Shown here piece after piece: positions 16,722 through 25,390 of a stretch of 38,924 nucleotides of DNA (within the stretch, counting starts at the first letter, position 1; each line of letters begins with the position of its first letter). Under the pieces are notes generated by a model. That model was not told where the DNA came from. It ran no database searches and was given only the letters and a program-made list of their open reading frames with translations. Made by a program: the position numbers and the translations under genes. The stretch comes from an uncultured Bacillaceae bacterium. GTDB lineage: Bacteria > Bacillota > Bacilli > Bacillales > Cytobacillaceae. Location of the stretch: NCBI GenBank assembly GCA_937995745.1, contig CALKIU010000156.1:1-38924 (forward strand), read 5' to 3'.

Positions 16722-16759
16722 AAACAATCCCCCGGCAGGCAACGCCGGGGGATTGTTTT
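16721..16759. terminator. Strong bidirectional terminator
   Basis: A perfect 16-bp stem runs from AAAACAATCCCCCGGC to GCCGGGGGATTGTTTT with a seven-base loop. Both ends are A/T-tailed, so it can stop the kinase transcript on the plus strand and the CoA-transferase transcript on the minus strand. Confidence 0.93.
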
Positions 16760-16881
16760 GTCCCAACAAAATCTCCGCCCTGTCTTTTTAACTGTTCTTG
16801 CGGCAGCAAACGGCTCGCCGCGAAAAGAAAATGGTCTTTCTTCGAAAAACGAATGCCGGCCCCCTCTCTTTTTCAACAATG

Positions 16882-18030
16882 TTAAGCATTCAATGTCCGC
16901 CCGAGTTCCGCCAATATTTCTTCGTTATGTTCGCCAAGATCCGGGGCCGGCCGGACAAACTCCGCTTTCGTTCGGGAAAATTTTATGGGGTTGGCAATCT
17001 GTCTTGCCAAGCCGGCTGCCCCGGCGCCAACTTCTTGAATCATCCCCCGTTCGGCAACTTGCGGATGCGACACCATTTCCTCCACTGTCAGCACCGGGCT
17101 GACACACGCTTCCACTTGTTCAAAAAGACTTGTCCATTCATTCAGCGTTTTTGTCCGAATAACAGCCTGAATCTCTTCTTTCATTTTCATTTGCACGTCA
17201 GCCGGCGCTTCCAGTTTGGGTATAAGCTCTTCCTTCCCAATCACCCGGCAGAAATTGTTCCAAAATTTTTCTTCCAGCGCAGCGACGGCAAGAAAACGGC
17301 CGTCTTTCGTTTCATAAATTTCATAACAGGCTTTTCCCCCGTTCAGCATCAACATCCCCCGTTCCGGCTTTGTACCGGAAGCTAGAAAATCGGGCAATAC
17401 CGTTTGCATCCACGAAATGGTGCCGTCGAGCATGGAAATATCGACGAATTGCCCTTCTCCCGAAGCCGGACGTTCCAAGATTGCCAGCAAGATTCCTATT
17501 GTTGCCATCAGGGCACCGCCGCCGAGATCGCCGATTTGCACGGGAGAAAGAATCGGCTTTTCCCCCCTTCTGCCTTGGAGTTCGAGAAGTCCGGAATAGG
17601 CGAGAAAATTCATGTCATGACCCGGCTTTTTTGCAAAAGGCCCTGTCTGTCCATACCCGGTAATGGCGCAATAGATCAATTTCGGATTAATCTTTTTCAA
17701 ATTTTCATAATCCAATCCCAAGCGTTTCATTACACCGGGCCGGAATGACTCGATTAACACATCGGCCGTTTTCACCAAATCTTTGAAGACATTTCTATCC
17801 GCTTCAGATTTCAAATTCAATGTCACACTTCTTTTGTTTCTGTTCAGCGACAAAAACAGCGGATGGTATTTTCCTTTCCGTGGTTCGTACCAACGGGCAT
17901 AATCCCCTACCCCGGGAGCCTCAATTTTGATCACATCGGCGCCAAAATCGGCGAGCATCATGGAAGCATAAGGTCCCGGCAACAATCTCGTCAAATCGAG
18001 AACCCTGATTCCTTTTAAAGGCATGTCCAC
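16882..18030 (-). CDS. CaiB/BaiF-type (family III) CoA-transferase
   Basis: About 382 residues, normal for family III. The start of the domain is PLKGIRVLDLTRLLPGPYAS, followed by MLADFGADVIKIEAPGVGD, SLNRNKRSVTLNLK and the RPGVMKRLGLDYE segment. The catalytic Asp that forms the acyl anhydride lies in the GHDMNFLAYSG region, the equivalent of formyl-CoA transferase Asp169. Relatives are formyl-CoA transferase, succinyl-CoA:acid transferases and alpha-methylacyl-CoA racemase; the substrate cannot be told. The frame opens upstream to 18204, but the domain begins at residue 61 of that frame. AAGGGG sits eight bases before a GTG at 18030, so I start there; ATG 18024 is the alternative. It is monocistronic. 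Confidence 0.9.
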   Translation of the reverse strand: MDMPLKGIRVLDLTRLLPGPYASMMLADFGADVIKIEAPGVGDYARWYEPRKGKYHPLFLSLNRNKRSVTLNLKSEADRNVFKDLVKTADVLIESFRPGVMKRLGLDYENLKKINPKLIYCAITGYGQTGPFAKKPGHDMNFLAYSGLLELQGRRGEKPILSPVQIGDLGGGALMATIGILLAILERPASGEGQFVDISMLDGTISWMQTVLPDFLASGTKPERGMLMLNGGKACYEIYETKDGRFLAVAALEEKFWNNFCRVIGKEELIPKLEAPADVQMKMKEEIQAVIRTKTLNEWTSLFEQVEACVSPVLTVEEMVSHPQVAERGMIQEVGAGAAGLARQIANPIKFSRTKAEFVRPAPDLGEHNEEILAELGRTLNA

Positions 18031-18306
18031 AAAATCAACCCCTTGTTTTCCGAATTTTCGGAAAATATATTCGTTTATTATCATATCAACTGCCGGAACT
18101 TGATACAAATATAAACCGCACAGTTTGTGCCCCTCTATCACCAAGGACAAGATATAACGTCCGGCAACGGCCCAGATATACCACCAAAAGTGCGCACACC
18201 GCATTTAAAGGAAACGAAAAGGGCATGTTAAAAAAACGACCGTGCTGTTTTAAAGATTGCAAGAATCACGGCCGGCTTGTCTGACAAAACCATTTTCCCG
18301 GCAAAA

Positions 18307-18329
18307 AGGGGCAAAAAAATTCAGCCCCT
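18307..18329. terminator. Terminator after the first IDEAL gene
   Basis: AGGGGC and GCCCCT with an 11-base loop form the stem. On the minus strand the stem ends GCCCCTTTTT, which fits termination of the 18409-18609 gene; the plus side also has a T-rich tail. Confidence 0.7.
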
Positions 18330-18408
18330 CTTGTTTTTGTTTGAGCAGGCTGTTCATGAAACATTTGCTAATCTCTTAACCATTGTTTTCGGCTCATCTT
18401 CGCAAAAT

Positions 18409-18609
18409 TTAAGAAATTTTCTTCAACTCTTCCGTTAATCTTAAAAACTCCTCCTTGTTCCTCTCCTCTAAAGTGAGATCAATTTTTTGAAGGAGTATCA
18501 TCCGCTGAAAATTTTGCAATGATTCTCTGATGACGAGCTCCGCAAAATGAGAAAACTCACTATTACTCTCTGATGGACTGGAGTTCGCATTCGTCTTCTT
18601 TTGCTCCAA
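18409..18609 (-). CDS. IDEAL-domain small protein (copy 1)
   Basis: A small protein with a C-terminal IDEAL motif (PF08858-like): a helix ELVIRESLQNFQRMILLQKI, then DLTLEERNKEEFLRLTEEL. The N-terminus is a polar, Ser/Asn-rich disordered stretch. IDEAL proteins occur throughout Bacillus (YpiB, YozD and others); the motif is thought to mediate protein contacts, but most copies have no known function. The frame extends to 18651 with ATGs at 18651 and 18636 that lack ribosome-binding sites; AAGGAG lies about 10 bases before a TTG at 18609, giving a 66-residue protein whose spacing to the motif matches copy 2. It lies on the same strand as a paralogue at 19477, with a secreted protein between. The 18660-18838 interval is A/T-rich with no gene. 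Confidence 0.78.
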   Translation of the reverse strand: MEQKKTNANSSPSESNSEFSHFAELVIRESLQNFQRMILLQKIDLTLEERNKEEFLRLTEELKKIS

Positions 18610-18838
18610 TGAAAAACCACTCCTTGTTTTCTTCATCGCAATAATTTTCATTATAGTTAAAATATTTTAAAAAAATAACAAAAATATCCGCAGGACCTTG
18701 AACATTGTTCCCCGGACGTATAAAAACTGGCATAAAAGCAAAAATTTTCAGCGTTTTGATTTTTATGTTTATTAAAATAAAAACATTTTGTATTTAAAAA
18801 TAATGTCATTTAAATATTAATAAAATTTTAAGAGTTTT

Positions 18839-19300
18839 TCAACTAGAAATAATCGTTTTTGAAAATATTCTATTGCCTGATCTTTTCGGTGTATTTTTTA
18901 TCTGTGTGAAAAACTTATCCACATCATGGTGAAAAGTCAAGAAAAAAGAATTGGCGCGGCTGTCAAAGACCAATAGGTGGGGATTTTCATACTCGGGAAA
19001 AATGACAATCACTTCTTTGGCATAATCATTCAACCATTTATTTTGCACTCTGACGGGTGGGTCAAGGGGGACTTTCACCATGTAACCTTTGTCTGGAACC
19101 GGGTTAAACTCGGCATAAATTCCTGTCACCCCTTCCAGCATCTTTTCCACTTCTTTGCGGACTTCTTCATTTACGGGCACCGTCTGAACAACCTTTCCTT
19201 TTTTAATATCAAAAATTTCAATTTGTTCATCGCTTGCCGGTGCCTCACCGGGGCCAAAAAAGCCGGCCGCCAAACATAACGCAAGGAAAATATTTTTCAC
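18839..19300 (-). CDS. Small secreted protein of unknown function
   Basis: A 153-residue protein with a signal peptide at 1-23 (MKNIFLALCLAAGFFGPGEAPA, likely cleaved after a small residue). The mature part has an EVRKEVEKMLEGVTGIYAEF segment and a strand-rich region (GYMVKVPLDPPVRVQNKWLNDY, VIVIFPEYENPHLLVFDS) that recurs in small exported proteins of Bacillus; I know no function. The start is a GTG at 19300 with GTGAGG about five bases upstream. It sits between the two IDEAL genes on the same strand, separated from both by A/T-rich gaps, so co-transcription is uncertain. Confidence 0.82.
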   Translation of the reverse strand: MKNIFLALCLAAGFFGPGEAPASDEQIEIFDIKKGKVVQTVPVNEEVRKEVEKMLEGVTGIYAEFNPVPDKGYMVKVPLDPPVRVQNKWLNDYAKEVIVIFPEYENPHLLVFDSRANSFFLTFHHDVDKFFTQIKNTPKRSGNRIFSKTIISS

Positions 19301-19436
19301 GTCGCCTCACCTCAAATGGTAATATAACCAACAAAGGGAACGTATATGTGAAAAATTAACATGTATTCTTCTTTACCCGTTATGTTTACATAAAATATTT
19401 ATGGTCTAACTCATCTTCAGTGGTTTTCCATGCAAA

Positions 19437-19471
19437 AAAATAAGGCAGTCTTGTCAAAGACGCCTTATTTT
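19437..19471. terminator. Bidirectional terminator after the second IDEAL gene
   Basis: AAAATAAGG (19437-19445) pairs with CCTTATTTT (19463-19471), with an inner GTCTT/AAGAC helix across a small internal loop. A/T tails on both sides; it lies just past the stop of the 19477-19695 gene. Confidence 0.8.
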
Positions 19472-19476
19472 TATCC

Positions 19477-19695
19477 TTATCTGAAGTTTTCCTTTTTCGT
19501 TAACTCCTTCAGCTCGGTGGTCAGACGAATGAATTCCTCTCTGTCTCTTCTCGACAGCGCGTTGTCAATTTCTTTGCGAAGCCTCTCCAGACGGAATTTT
19601 TTCAGTGATTCTCGGAGAATGATTTCCGCCATTCGGGAAAATTCTGTTTCCGACGAAGATTGCTTTTTAAAACCATTAAGCAAATCTTTGTCCAT
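19477..19695 (-). CDS. IDEAL-domain small protein (copy 2)
   Basis: A 72-residue protein, paralogous to the one at 18409. A polar N-terminus (MDKDLLNGFKKQSSSETEF) leads to AEIILRESLKKFRLERLRKE and the IDEAL-type core IDNALSRRDREEFIRLTTEL. Aligned with copy 1 it shares the EF-x-x-(M/F)AE, (V/I)IRESL/ILRESL and (D/R)EEF(L/I)RLT-EL positions. The ATG at 19695 has AAGGGG eight bases upstream; a GTG nine bases earlier overlaps that site and is rejected. It is likely cytosolic and acts as an adaptor or partner-binding segment; no target is known. Confidence 0.82.
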   Translation of the reverse strand: MDKDLLNGFKKQSSSETEFSRMAEIILRESLKKFRLERLRKEIDNALSRRDREEFIRLTTELKELTKKENFR

Positions 19696-19877
19696 GGAAA
19701 TCACCCCTTTGGCTTTTTTCTATTTTACCACCGTAGATAAAAAATTCAAAATATTTAAACTCTTATTTTTTAAATTTACTTTATTTACCTCTTTCTTTTT
19801 CTTTGATTTTGCGGTATCTTTGTTGATATATGTAAATGCACTTTAAATAGTTAGAAATATTTCTTTTTATAAATCTA

Positions 19878-19906
19878 TTGCAAATCATGAAATTTTAGTG
19901 TATGAT
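19878..19906 (+). promoter_or_regulatory. SigA promoter of the T-box/leuA transcript
   Basis: TTGCAA (19878-19883), a 17-base spacer and TATGAT (19901-19906). The same pair of hexamers with the same spacing precedes the 6S RNA gene. Confidence 0.7.
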
Positions 19907-19924
19907 AACTTAAAATTTCAAAAA

Positions 19925-20187
19925 TTGAGTTCGGTTTTGGTCTATGAAGAGGAGCACGAAAGATCCTTCTTCCTCAGAGAGCCTGTGGCTGGTGCGAACA
20001 GGTGAAGAAGCCTTTCATCTCGCCTCGGAGACATTCTTCTGAACTTTCAGTAAGAAGAACGGCTCACAACCGTTATTTTGTGGAAGTTATGACCTTGACT
20101 TGCTGAGGCTGCCTGCCGTGAGGGGGCAGCGAATGAGGGTGGTACCACGACTATGTTCGTCCCTCAAGCTGAGTCAAGGTTTTTTTA
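19925..20187 (+). promoter_or_regulatory. T-box riboswitch (leucine, specifier CUC) upstream of leuA
   Basis: A classic T-box leader. Stem I has ATGAAGAGGAGCA, the AGAGAGCC...GGTGCGAACAGG apical region and the specifier side CATCTCGCCTCGGAG; placing the codon nine bases before the end of the GGAG gives CTC (Leu). The T-box AGGGTGGTACCACG is at 20136-20149; its TGGT bulge pairs with an ACCA tRNA end, as for tRNA-Leu. A terminator stem forms from CCTTGACT (20093-20100) and AGTCAAGG (20172-20179) with eight T after it. Uncharged tRNA-Leu should stabilise the antiterminator and switch on leuA. The specifier position is by comparison with known T-boxes. Confidence 0.93.
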
Positions 20188-20282
20188 ATTTTTGATAACA
20201 AAATCGCTTGAGAGAGCAAACGTTTGTACATGCCGGATCCAGCACCGGCGAATATTGAACAGTATTCGGGAGGGAGATTTCA

Positions 20283-21827
20283 GTGAGCGAAAGAGTATAT
20301 TTTTTCGATACGACTTTGAGGGATGGTGAACAGACGCCCGGCGTCAACTTAAATCAAGACGAAAAAGTCGAAATTGCTTTAAGACTTGAAAAATTAGGAA
20401 TTGATGTCATTGAAGCAGGGTTTGCCGCAGCCTCTCCGGGAGATGCCCAAGCAGTCCGCGCAGTAGCCAAAGCTGTGACGAAACCGCGCGTAGTCAGCCT
20501 TGCCCGGGCAAACAAAAATGATATCGATGCCGTTGTTGAGGCTTTTAAAGGAATTGACAATACAGGAATCCATGTTTTCATTGCCACTTCGCCGATTCAC
20601 CGCGAACGCAAGCTTGGCATGACAAAAGAACAAGTCGTGGAAAGAGCGGTGGAAAGCGTCCGGTACGCGGCTCAATTTTTCGACCACATCGAATTCTCTT
20701 GTGAAGATGCCACCCGGACAGAATGGGATTTCTTGTGCGAAGTTGCCGAGAAAGTGATTGAAGCGGGAGCCACTGTGATCAATATGCCCGATACGGTTGG
20801 TTATACGACGCCGGAAGAATACGCCAATATGTTTAAATACATTCAGGAAAATACGAAAGGAATCGAGAAGGTCATTTTAAGCTGCCATTGCCATGATGAC
20901 CTCGGCCTGGCCGTCAGCAACAGCATCGCCGCCGTACAAGCGGGAGTCAAGCAGATTGAAGGATGCATCAACGGGATCGGAGAAAGAGCCGGAAACGCCG
21001 CTATCGAAGAAATCGCCGCCCTTCTTGCCACACGCAAAGATTACTATAAAAAAGAAACGGGTATCGTGCTCAAAGAAATTGCCAAAACGAGCAAACTTGT
21101 CAGCCGCCTGACCGGGATCAGCGTGCCGCCGAACAAAGCGGTTGTCGGAGCCAATGCATTTGCCCACGCTTCGGGAATTCACCAGGACGGCGTAATTAAA
21201 GACAGGGCGACTTATGAAATCATGACACCGGAAAGCGTCGGTTTTGTGGAGTCGAAAATCGTCCTCGGAAAACTTTCCGGCAGAAACGCTCTGCAAAAGA
21301 AATATGAAGAACTGGGATACACACTGAACGAAGAAGAATTGAAAGTGGTTTTCAAGAAATATAAAGAACTGGCCGACCGCAAGAAAGAAATTTTCGATGA
21401 AGACTTGATTGCCCTGTTGGAAGACAAATCCGGCAACATTCACCAAGCGAAGTACACATTTAATCATTTCGACCTCGAAGCCCTTGAAGGAAACAAAGGA
21501 TATCGCGCCACTGTATATATGACCGACAACAGCAATCAAGCGGTTGTACAAGGCACCGCTGAAGGAAACGGCCCGATTGACGCCATTTACAAAGCGATCG
21601 ACCAAGGGGTAAACCTTGAACTGGAATTAATTGATTATAAAATCAATTCCGTCACGAAAGGAAAAGATTCCATCGGCGAAGTGTACGTAAAAGTCAAAAA
21701 CGGAGACTCGCTGTATCAAGGAAGGGCCATGAACGTCGATATCATCAACGCCAGTGCCAACGCTTATGTAGATGCCATTAACAGATACCTGAACATTAAA
21801 GAAAAGCAACAAGTGAATGTACAGTAA
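20283..21827 (+). CDS. leuA: 2-isopropylmalate synthase LeuA
   Basis: A 514-residue protein of normal LeuA length. The HMGL-like TIM barrel (about 1-270) has the metal-site motif FFDTTLRDGEQTPGVNL and the metal histidines in LSCHCHDDLGLAV; the GIGERAGNAAIEE signature of the family follows. A linker and the C-terminal regulatory domain (about 390-505; SGNIHQAKYTFNHFD, then YKINSVTKGKDSIGEVYV) give feedback inhibition by leucine. It condenses acetyl-CoA with 2-ketoisovalerate at the first committed step to leucine. The start is a GTG at 20283 with GGGAGGG about 10 bases upstream. It is alone: no leuBCD or ilv genes follow, unlike the B. subtilis ilv-leu operon. Regulated by the leucine T-box. 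Confidence 0.97.
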   Translation: MSERVYFFDTTLRDGEQTPGVNLNQDEKVEIALRLEKLGIDVIEAGFAAASPGDAQAVRAVAKAVTKPRVVSLARANKNDIDAVVEAFKGIDNTGIHVFIATSPIHRERKLGMTKEQVVERAVESVRYAAQFFDHIEFSCEDATRTEWDFLCEVAEKVIEAGATVINMPDTVGYTTPEEYANMFKYIQENTKGIEKVILSCHCHDDLGLAVSNSIAAVQAGVKQIEGCINGIGERAGNAAIEEIAALLATRKDYYKKETGIVLKEIAKTSKLVSRLTGISVPPNKAVVGANAFAHASGIHQDGVIKDRATYEIMTPESVGFVESKIVLGKLSGRNALQKKYEELGYTLNEEELKVVFKKYKELADRKKEIFDEDLIALLEDKSGNIHQAKYTFNHFDLEALEGNKGYRATVYMTDNSNQAVVQGTAEGNGPIDAIYKAIDQGVNLELELIDYKINSVTKGKDSIGEVYVKVKNGDSLYQGRAMNVDIINASANAYVDAINRYLNIKEKQQVNVQ

Positions 21828-21853
21828 TCTCGCGGCTTGAGTGAACAATGCGG

Positions 21854-21887
21854 GACGCACAGTTTGCCGCCCGGCAAGCTGTGCGTC
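21854..21887 (+). terminator. Terminator of leuA
   Basis: A 15-bp stem (one G-U pair) GACGCACAGTTTGCC / GGCAAGCTGTGCGTC with loop GCCC, followed by a loosely T-rich tail. The stretch 21888-22099 to its right shows no gene or motif. Confidence 0.75.
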
Positions 21888-22099
21888 TATCCATTTTGTC
21901 TTATCTTTTCGTAATTAAGAAGGTTCCTGTTCTTCCACAAATCTCTGTTTTTGTGCATGCCTTCAAGACCGTTCCCCCTGCCGACATCTATTCTAAGGCC
22001 ATTCTAGCAAATGTTGTTTGAACCGTAGTTAGGGGATTTTACTGGAAATCGTGAACGGAGATAGGCGGCTGTGATTCCGAAAAATCTTTCCGCAAAAAG

Positions 22100-22144
22100 A
22101 AAACGGGAGCGGCATAGCAACATATGATTTCCGCACCCCGTTTT
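22100..22144 (-). terminator. Terminator of the yeeN gene
   Basis: AAAACGGG with GCGG pairs with CCGC and CCCGTTTT around a long loop. On the minus strand the stem ends CCCGTTTTCTTTTTG. Confidence 0.75.
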
Positions 22145-22177
22145 CATTAAAAGAGCCCCATCTTTCCCGGGCTGATT

Positions 22178-22897
22178 TTAATCATCCAAATTAACATTAT
22201 GATAAACTTGCTTCACATCTTCCAAGTCTTCCAAAGCGTCAATTAATTTTTCAAAAGCAGCCAATGTTTCCCCTTCAAGGGTAACCTCATTTTGCGGCAA
22301 CATCGTCAATTCGGCAACAGTAAATTCCTTGACGCCTGCATTTCTCAGCACTTCTTGAACTTGATGGAATTGATGCGGTTCAGCATAAATGATTACCGCG
22401 CCGTCCTCTTCAAAAACATCGCGGACGTCAATTTCCGCTTCCATCAACAGTTCCAATACTTCTTCTTCGCTCTTGCCTTCAAGTCCGATTACGGCTGTCG
22501 AATCAAACATATACGACACAGAACCGCTGACCCCCATATTGCCGCCGTTTTTTCCGAATGCGGCACGCACCTCTGATGCCGTTCGGTTGACGTTGTTCGT
22601 CAAGGCATCAACGATAATCATCGAACCGCCCGGACCGAATCCTTCATAGCGCAGTTCATCATAATCTTCATCAGAACCGCCCTTTGCTTTTTCGATGGCG
22701 CGGTCAATAATATGTTTCGGAACATCATATGTCTTTGCTTTTTCAAGAACCATTTTTAATGCCTGATTTACCTCCGGATCAGGCTCTCCCTGCTTGGCGG
22801 CAACATAAATTTCCCTGCCGAATTTCGCATATATCCGGCTCGTGTTCAAGTCTTTAGCGGCTTTTTTGTACTTAATGTTGTTCCATTTACGCCCCAT
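22178..22897 (-). CDS. yeeN: YebC/TACO1 family protein, YeeN type
   Basis: A 239-residue protein nearly colinear with B. subtilis YeeN. It opens MGRKWNNIKYKKAAKDLNTS and contains IYAKFGREIYVAAKQG, then IDRAIEKAKGGS, LRYEGFGPGG, TNNVNRTASEVR, GNMGVSGSVSYMFD and the FTVAELTMLPQNEV end. The family was annotated as transcriptional regulators (PmpR); recent work links YebC proteins to ribosomes and translation of proline-rich stretches, and YeeN is the minor paralogue in Bacillus. Which role applies here is not visible. The ATG at 22897 is used; an in-frame GTG nine bases upstream overlaps the ribosome-binding region. Confidence 0.95.
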   Translation of the reverse strand: MGRKWNNIKYKKAAKDLNTSRIYAKFGREIYVAAKQGEPDPEVNQALKMVLEKAKTYDVPKHIIDRAIEKAKGGSDEDYDELRYEGFGPGGSMIIVDALTNNVNRTASEVRAAFGKNGGNMGVSGSVSYMFDSTAVIGLEGKSEEEVLELLMEAEIDVRDVFEEDGAVIIYAEPHQFHQVQEVLRNAGVKEFTVAELTMLPQNEVTLEGETLAAFEKLIDALEDLEDVKQVYHNVNLDD

Positions 22898-23129
22898 AAC
22901 AAACACTCGCTTTCAAATAATATCCATATATATTAATATAAAAATGGAATGCCGTTCCGCCATCTTTCATTGGCCGCGAATCAACCCGGCATTAATAATT
23001 ATAACGCAATTGCGCCGATTGTTAAGATGTAGAAAACATTAAATGGAATTTTTCCGGCCCGAATAAACATTTTAAAAAAATAGCGATGCATTCTTGCGGA
23101 ACGCAATGTTATCATTGTTCGCCAAGAAC

Positions 23130-23160
23130 AAAAAAGAAGCCCGAAACAGGCTTCTTTTTT
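23130..23160. terminator. Terminator of the acetoacetyl-CoA synthetase gene
   Basis: The perfect 12-bp stem AAAAAAGAAGCC / GGCTTCTTTTTT with loop CGAAACA ends four bases before the stop of the gene on the minus strand; symmetric tails let it act both ways. Confidence 0.92.
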
Positions 23161-23163
23161 GCA

Positions 23164-25146
23164 TTAAAACGGTTTTTTCCCGGCAAATTTGATGAAAAAC
23201 TCCAGCGATTCAGGATTGCTCATCGAACCTTTATTGACGGCTTTTTCCAAGGGCACGCCCATGAGAATTTTTTTAACGGGCACCTCCATCTTTTTGCCGT
23301 TCAATGTCCGCGGCACTTCGTCAATCTGATAAATCTGATCGGGAACATGCCGGGGCGAACAATTGGTGCGCACTTTCGTTTTAATCTCGTGTTCCAGTTC
23401 GGCGGTTAATGTCTTTCCTTTTTTCAGGACAACGAACAACGGCATAAAATCGTTTCCCCGTCCGTCGCTGATGTCAATGACGAGGCTGTCCACAACACCA
23501 TCCACCCCTTCAACAACACGATAAATTTCGCTCGTTCCCATGCGGATGCCGCCGCGGTTGATCGTGGAATCGGATCGTCCATATATTTGGCAAGTTCCCC
23601 TGTCGGTAATCTTTATCCAGTCGCCGTGGCGCCAAATGCCCGGATACATATCAAAATAGCTGCCTTTATACCGTTCGCCGTTTTGGTCATTCCAAAAATA
23701 CAACGGCATCGACGGAAGCGGTTCAGTGATGACAAGTTCGCCCACTTCATTGATTAAAGAACGGCCCTGTTCGTCAAATGCTTCCACTTTTGCCCCCAAT
23801 GACCGGCACTGGATTTCACCGGCGTACACCGGAAGTAAAGGACAGCCGGTGACAAAAGCGGAGCAAACATCCGTCCCGCCGCTCACGGACGCGAGCCATA
23901 CATCCTTTTTGACGTGCTCATATACCCAGGCAAATCCTTCCGGCGGCAGGGGCGCTCCCGTTGAACCGATGCATTTCAACTTTTCGAGCCGGTATTTTTT
24001 CATCGGGGAGATGTTCTCGTTCATGCACGACAAAATAAACGGCGCACTCGTTCCAAAAACAGTCATCCCGGTTTCCTCGGCAAACTCCCACAGGGCATAA
24101 AGATTCGGATAACCCGGATTGCCGTCATACAGCAAAATGGCAGAACCGGCGAGCAGACCGCTGACAAGCAAGTTCCACATCATCCAACCTGTCGTGGTAA
24201 ACCAAAAGAAGCGGTCCCCTTCTTTTAAGTCCAAATGAAAAACACATTGCTTCAAATGTTCGAGTAAAATGCCGCCATGGCCTTGGACAATCGCCTTCGG
24301 AAGACCGGTTGTTCCGGAAGAGAAAAGAATCCATAACGGATGATCAAACGGCACGCCGACAAAATCGAGTTTGGCCTGTTGATGGTCTTTTACAAATTCA
24401 TTCCATAAGACGGCATCCTGCAAAAGGCCCGTATCCGGCGCCTGTGACAAGTAAGGAAGCAGAACGGTCTTCTTTAAGGAAGGAAGGGCTGCCTGAATTT
24501 CCCGCACGGATGCCATACGGTTAAAATCTTTTCCGCCGTAGCGGTAGCCGTCGACAGCCAACAAAACGACGGGCTCAATTTGTTTGAAACGGTCGACAAC
24601 CGTGGGACTTCCGAAATCAGGCGAACAGCTGGACCAAATGGCTCCGATGGAAGCAACAGCCAAAAAGGCGACGACGGCTTCCGGAATGTTGGGCAAATAA
24701 GCAGCCACCCTGTCCCCTTTTTTAACTCCCGAAGCGGTCAGCGCGGCGGCAAAAGCGGCCACCTGACGTTCCAGGTCTTCCCAAGTGATCGTTTGCCGGG
24801 AGCGGATTTCTGAAAAAGAAATGATTGCCGGTTTATTTGCCTGTTTGTTTCGGAACAAATACCCGGCATAATTCAATTTTGCGCCCGTAAACCATTTTGT
24901 GCCTGGCATCTTCCTGTCGGGCAAAACATGCAAATATGAGTGTTCCGGACCGATTTGAAAATAACTCCAGACGGATTCCCAAAAATCCTCCAGATTATTG
25001 ACGGACCATTGCCACAGGTCTTCATAATTTGCAAAGGTTAAATTTCGGTTCTGTTTTAACCAGTCTATGTATTTTTGTAAATTGGAATTGGTTTTAAAAT
25101 GGGCCGGGGGCTGCCACAACAGCGTCCCCTCTTTGGTCATTTTCAC
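23164..25146 (-). CDS. Acetoacetyl-CoA synthetase (acetoacetate-CoA ligase)
   Basis: A 660-residue adenylate-forming enzyme of the length and order of AacS. An N-terminal ACAS-type extension (YIDWLKQNRNLTFANYEDLWQWSV) precedes the AMP-binding domain. The A3 motif is ILFSSGTTGLPKAIVQGHGG (near 282), followed by WFTTTGWMMWN and the acetoacetate-ligase hallmark SVSGGTDVCSAFVTG; A7-A8 is YGRSDSTINRGGIRMGTSEIY and the acylated Lys region is NGKKMEVPVKK. It activates acetoacetate to acetoacetyl-CoA, feeding ketone-body, leucine-breakdown or PHB-type metabolism. The start is the GTG at 25146 with GGAGTGG eight bases upstream. A TATAAT lies at 25200-25195 on the minus strand. A repeat array lies upstream. 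Confidence 0.95.
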   Translation of the reverse strand: MKMTKEGTLLWQPPAHFKTNSNLQKYIDWLKQNRNLTFANYEDLWQWSVNNLEDFWESVWSYFQIGPEHSYLHVLPDRKMPGTKWFTGAKLNYAGYLFRNKQANKPAIISFSEIRSRQTITWEDLERQVAAFAAALTASGVKKGDRVAAYLPNIPEAVVAFLAVASIGAIWSSCSPDFGSPTVVDRFKQIEPVVLLAVDGYRYGGKDFNRMASVREIQAALPSLKKTVLLPYLSQAPDTGLLQDAVLWNEFVKDHQQAKLDFVGVPFDHPLWILFSSGTTGLPKAIVQGHGGILLEHLKQCVFHLDLKEGDRFFWFTTTGWMMWNLLVSGLLAGSAILLYDGNPGYPNLYALWEFAEETGMTVFGTSAPFILSCMNENISPMKKYRLEKLKCIGSTGAPLPPEGFAWVYEHVKKDVWLASVSGGTDVCSAFVTGCPLLPVYAGEIQCRSLGAKVEAFDEQGRSLINEVGELVITEPLPSMPLYFWNDQNGERYKGSYFDMYPGIWRHGDWIKITDRGTCQIYGRSDSTINRGGIRMGTSEIYRVVEGVDGVVDSLVIDISDGRGNDFMPLFVVLKKGKTLTAELEHEIKTKVRTNCSPRHVPDQIYQIDEVPRTLNGKKMEVPVKKILMGVPLEKAVNKGSMSNPESLEFFIKFAGKKPF

Positions 25147-25390
25147 GGAACTACCACTCCAATCTGCCAGATTTTTACTGATTCTCCCGTAAATATTATA
25201 GAATATTTTGAATATTTAAAAAAGTATTAGCGGAAAATTTTGCATGATGGCACGGTTCCGGTTCAATGAATATGAAACCAGCAGATCCCCATTCTTCAAT
25301 TGCCACTTTCAAACGAAATTGGTTCCGGAAAAAAACAAAACCGGATGCCCCTCACCCGGAAACAGTCAAAGCTATTTGCACAAAAAGAGG

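Noticed and set aside
20877..21605. 242-residue minus-strand reading frame inside leuA
   Set aside because: Antisense shadow of a certain gene; composition rich in F and G with no motif.
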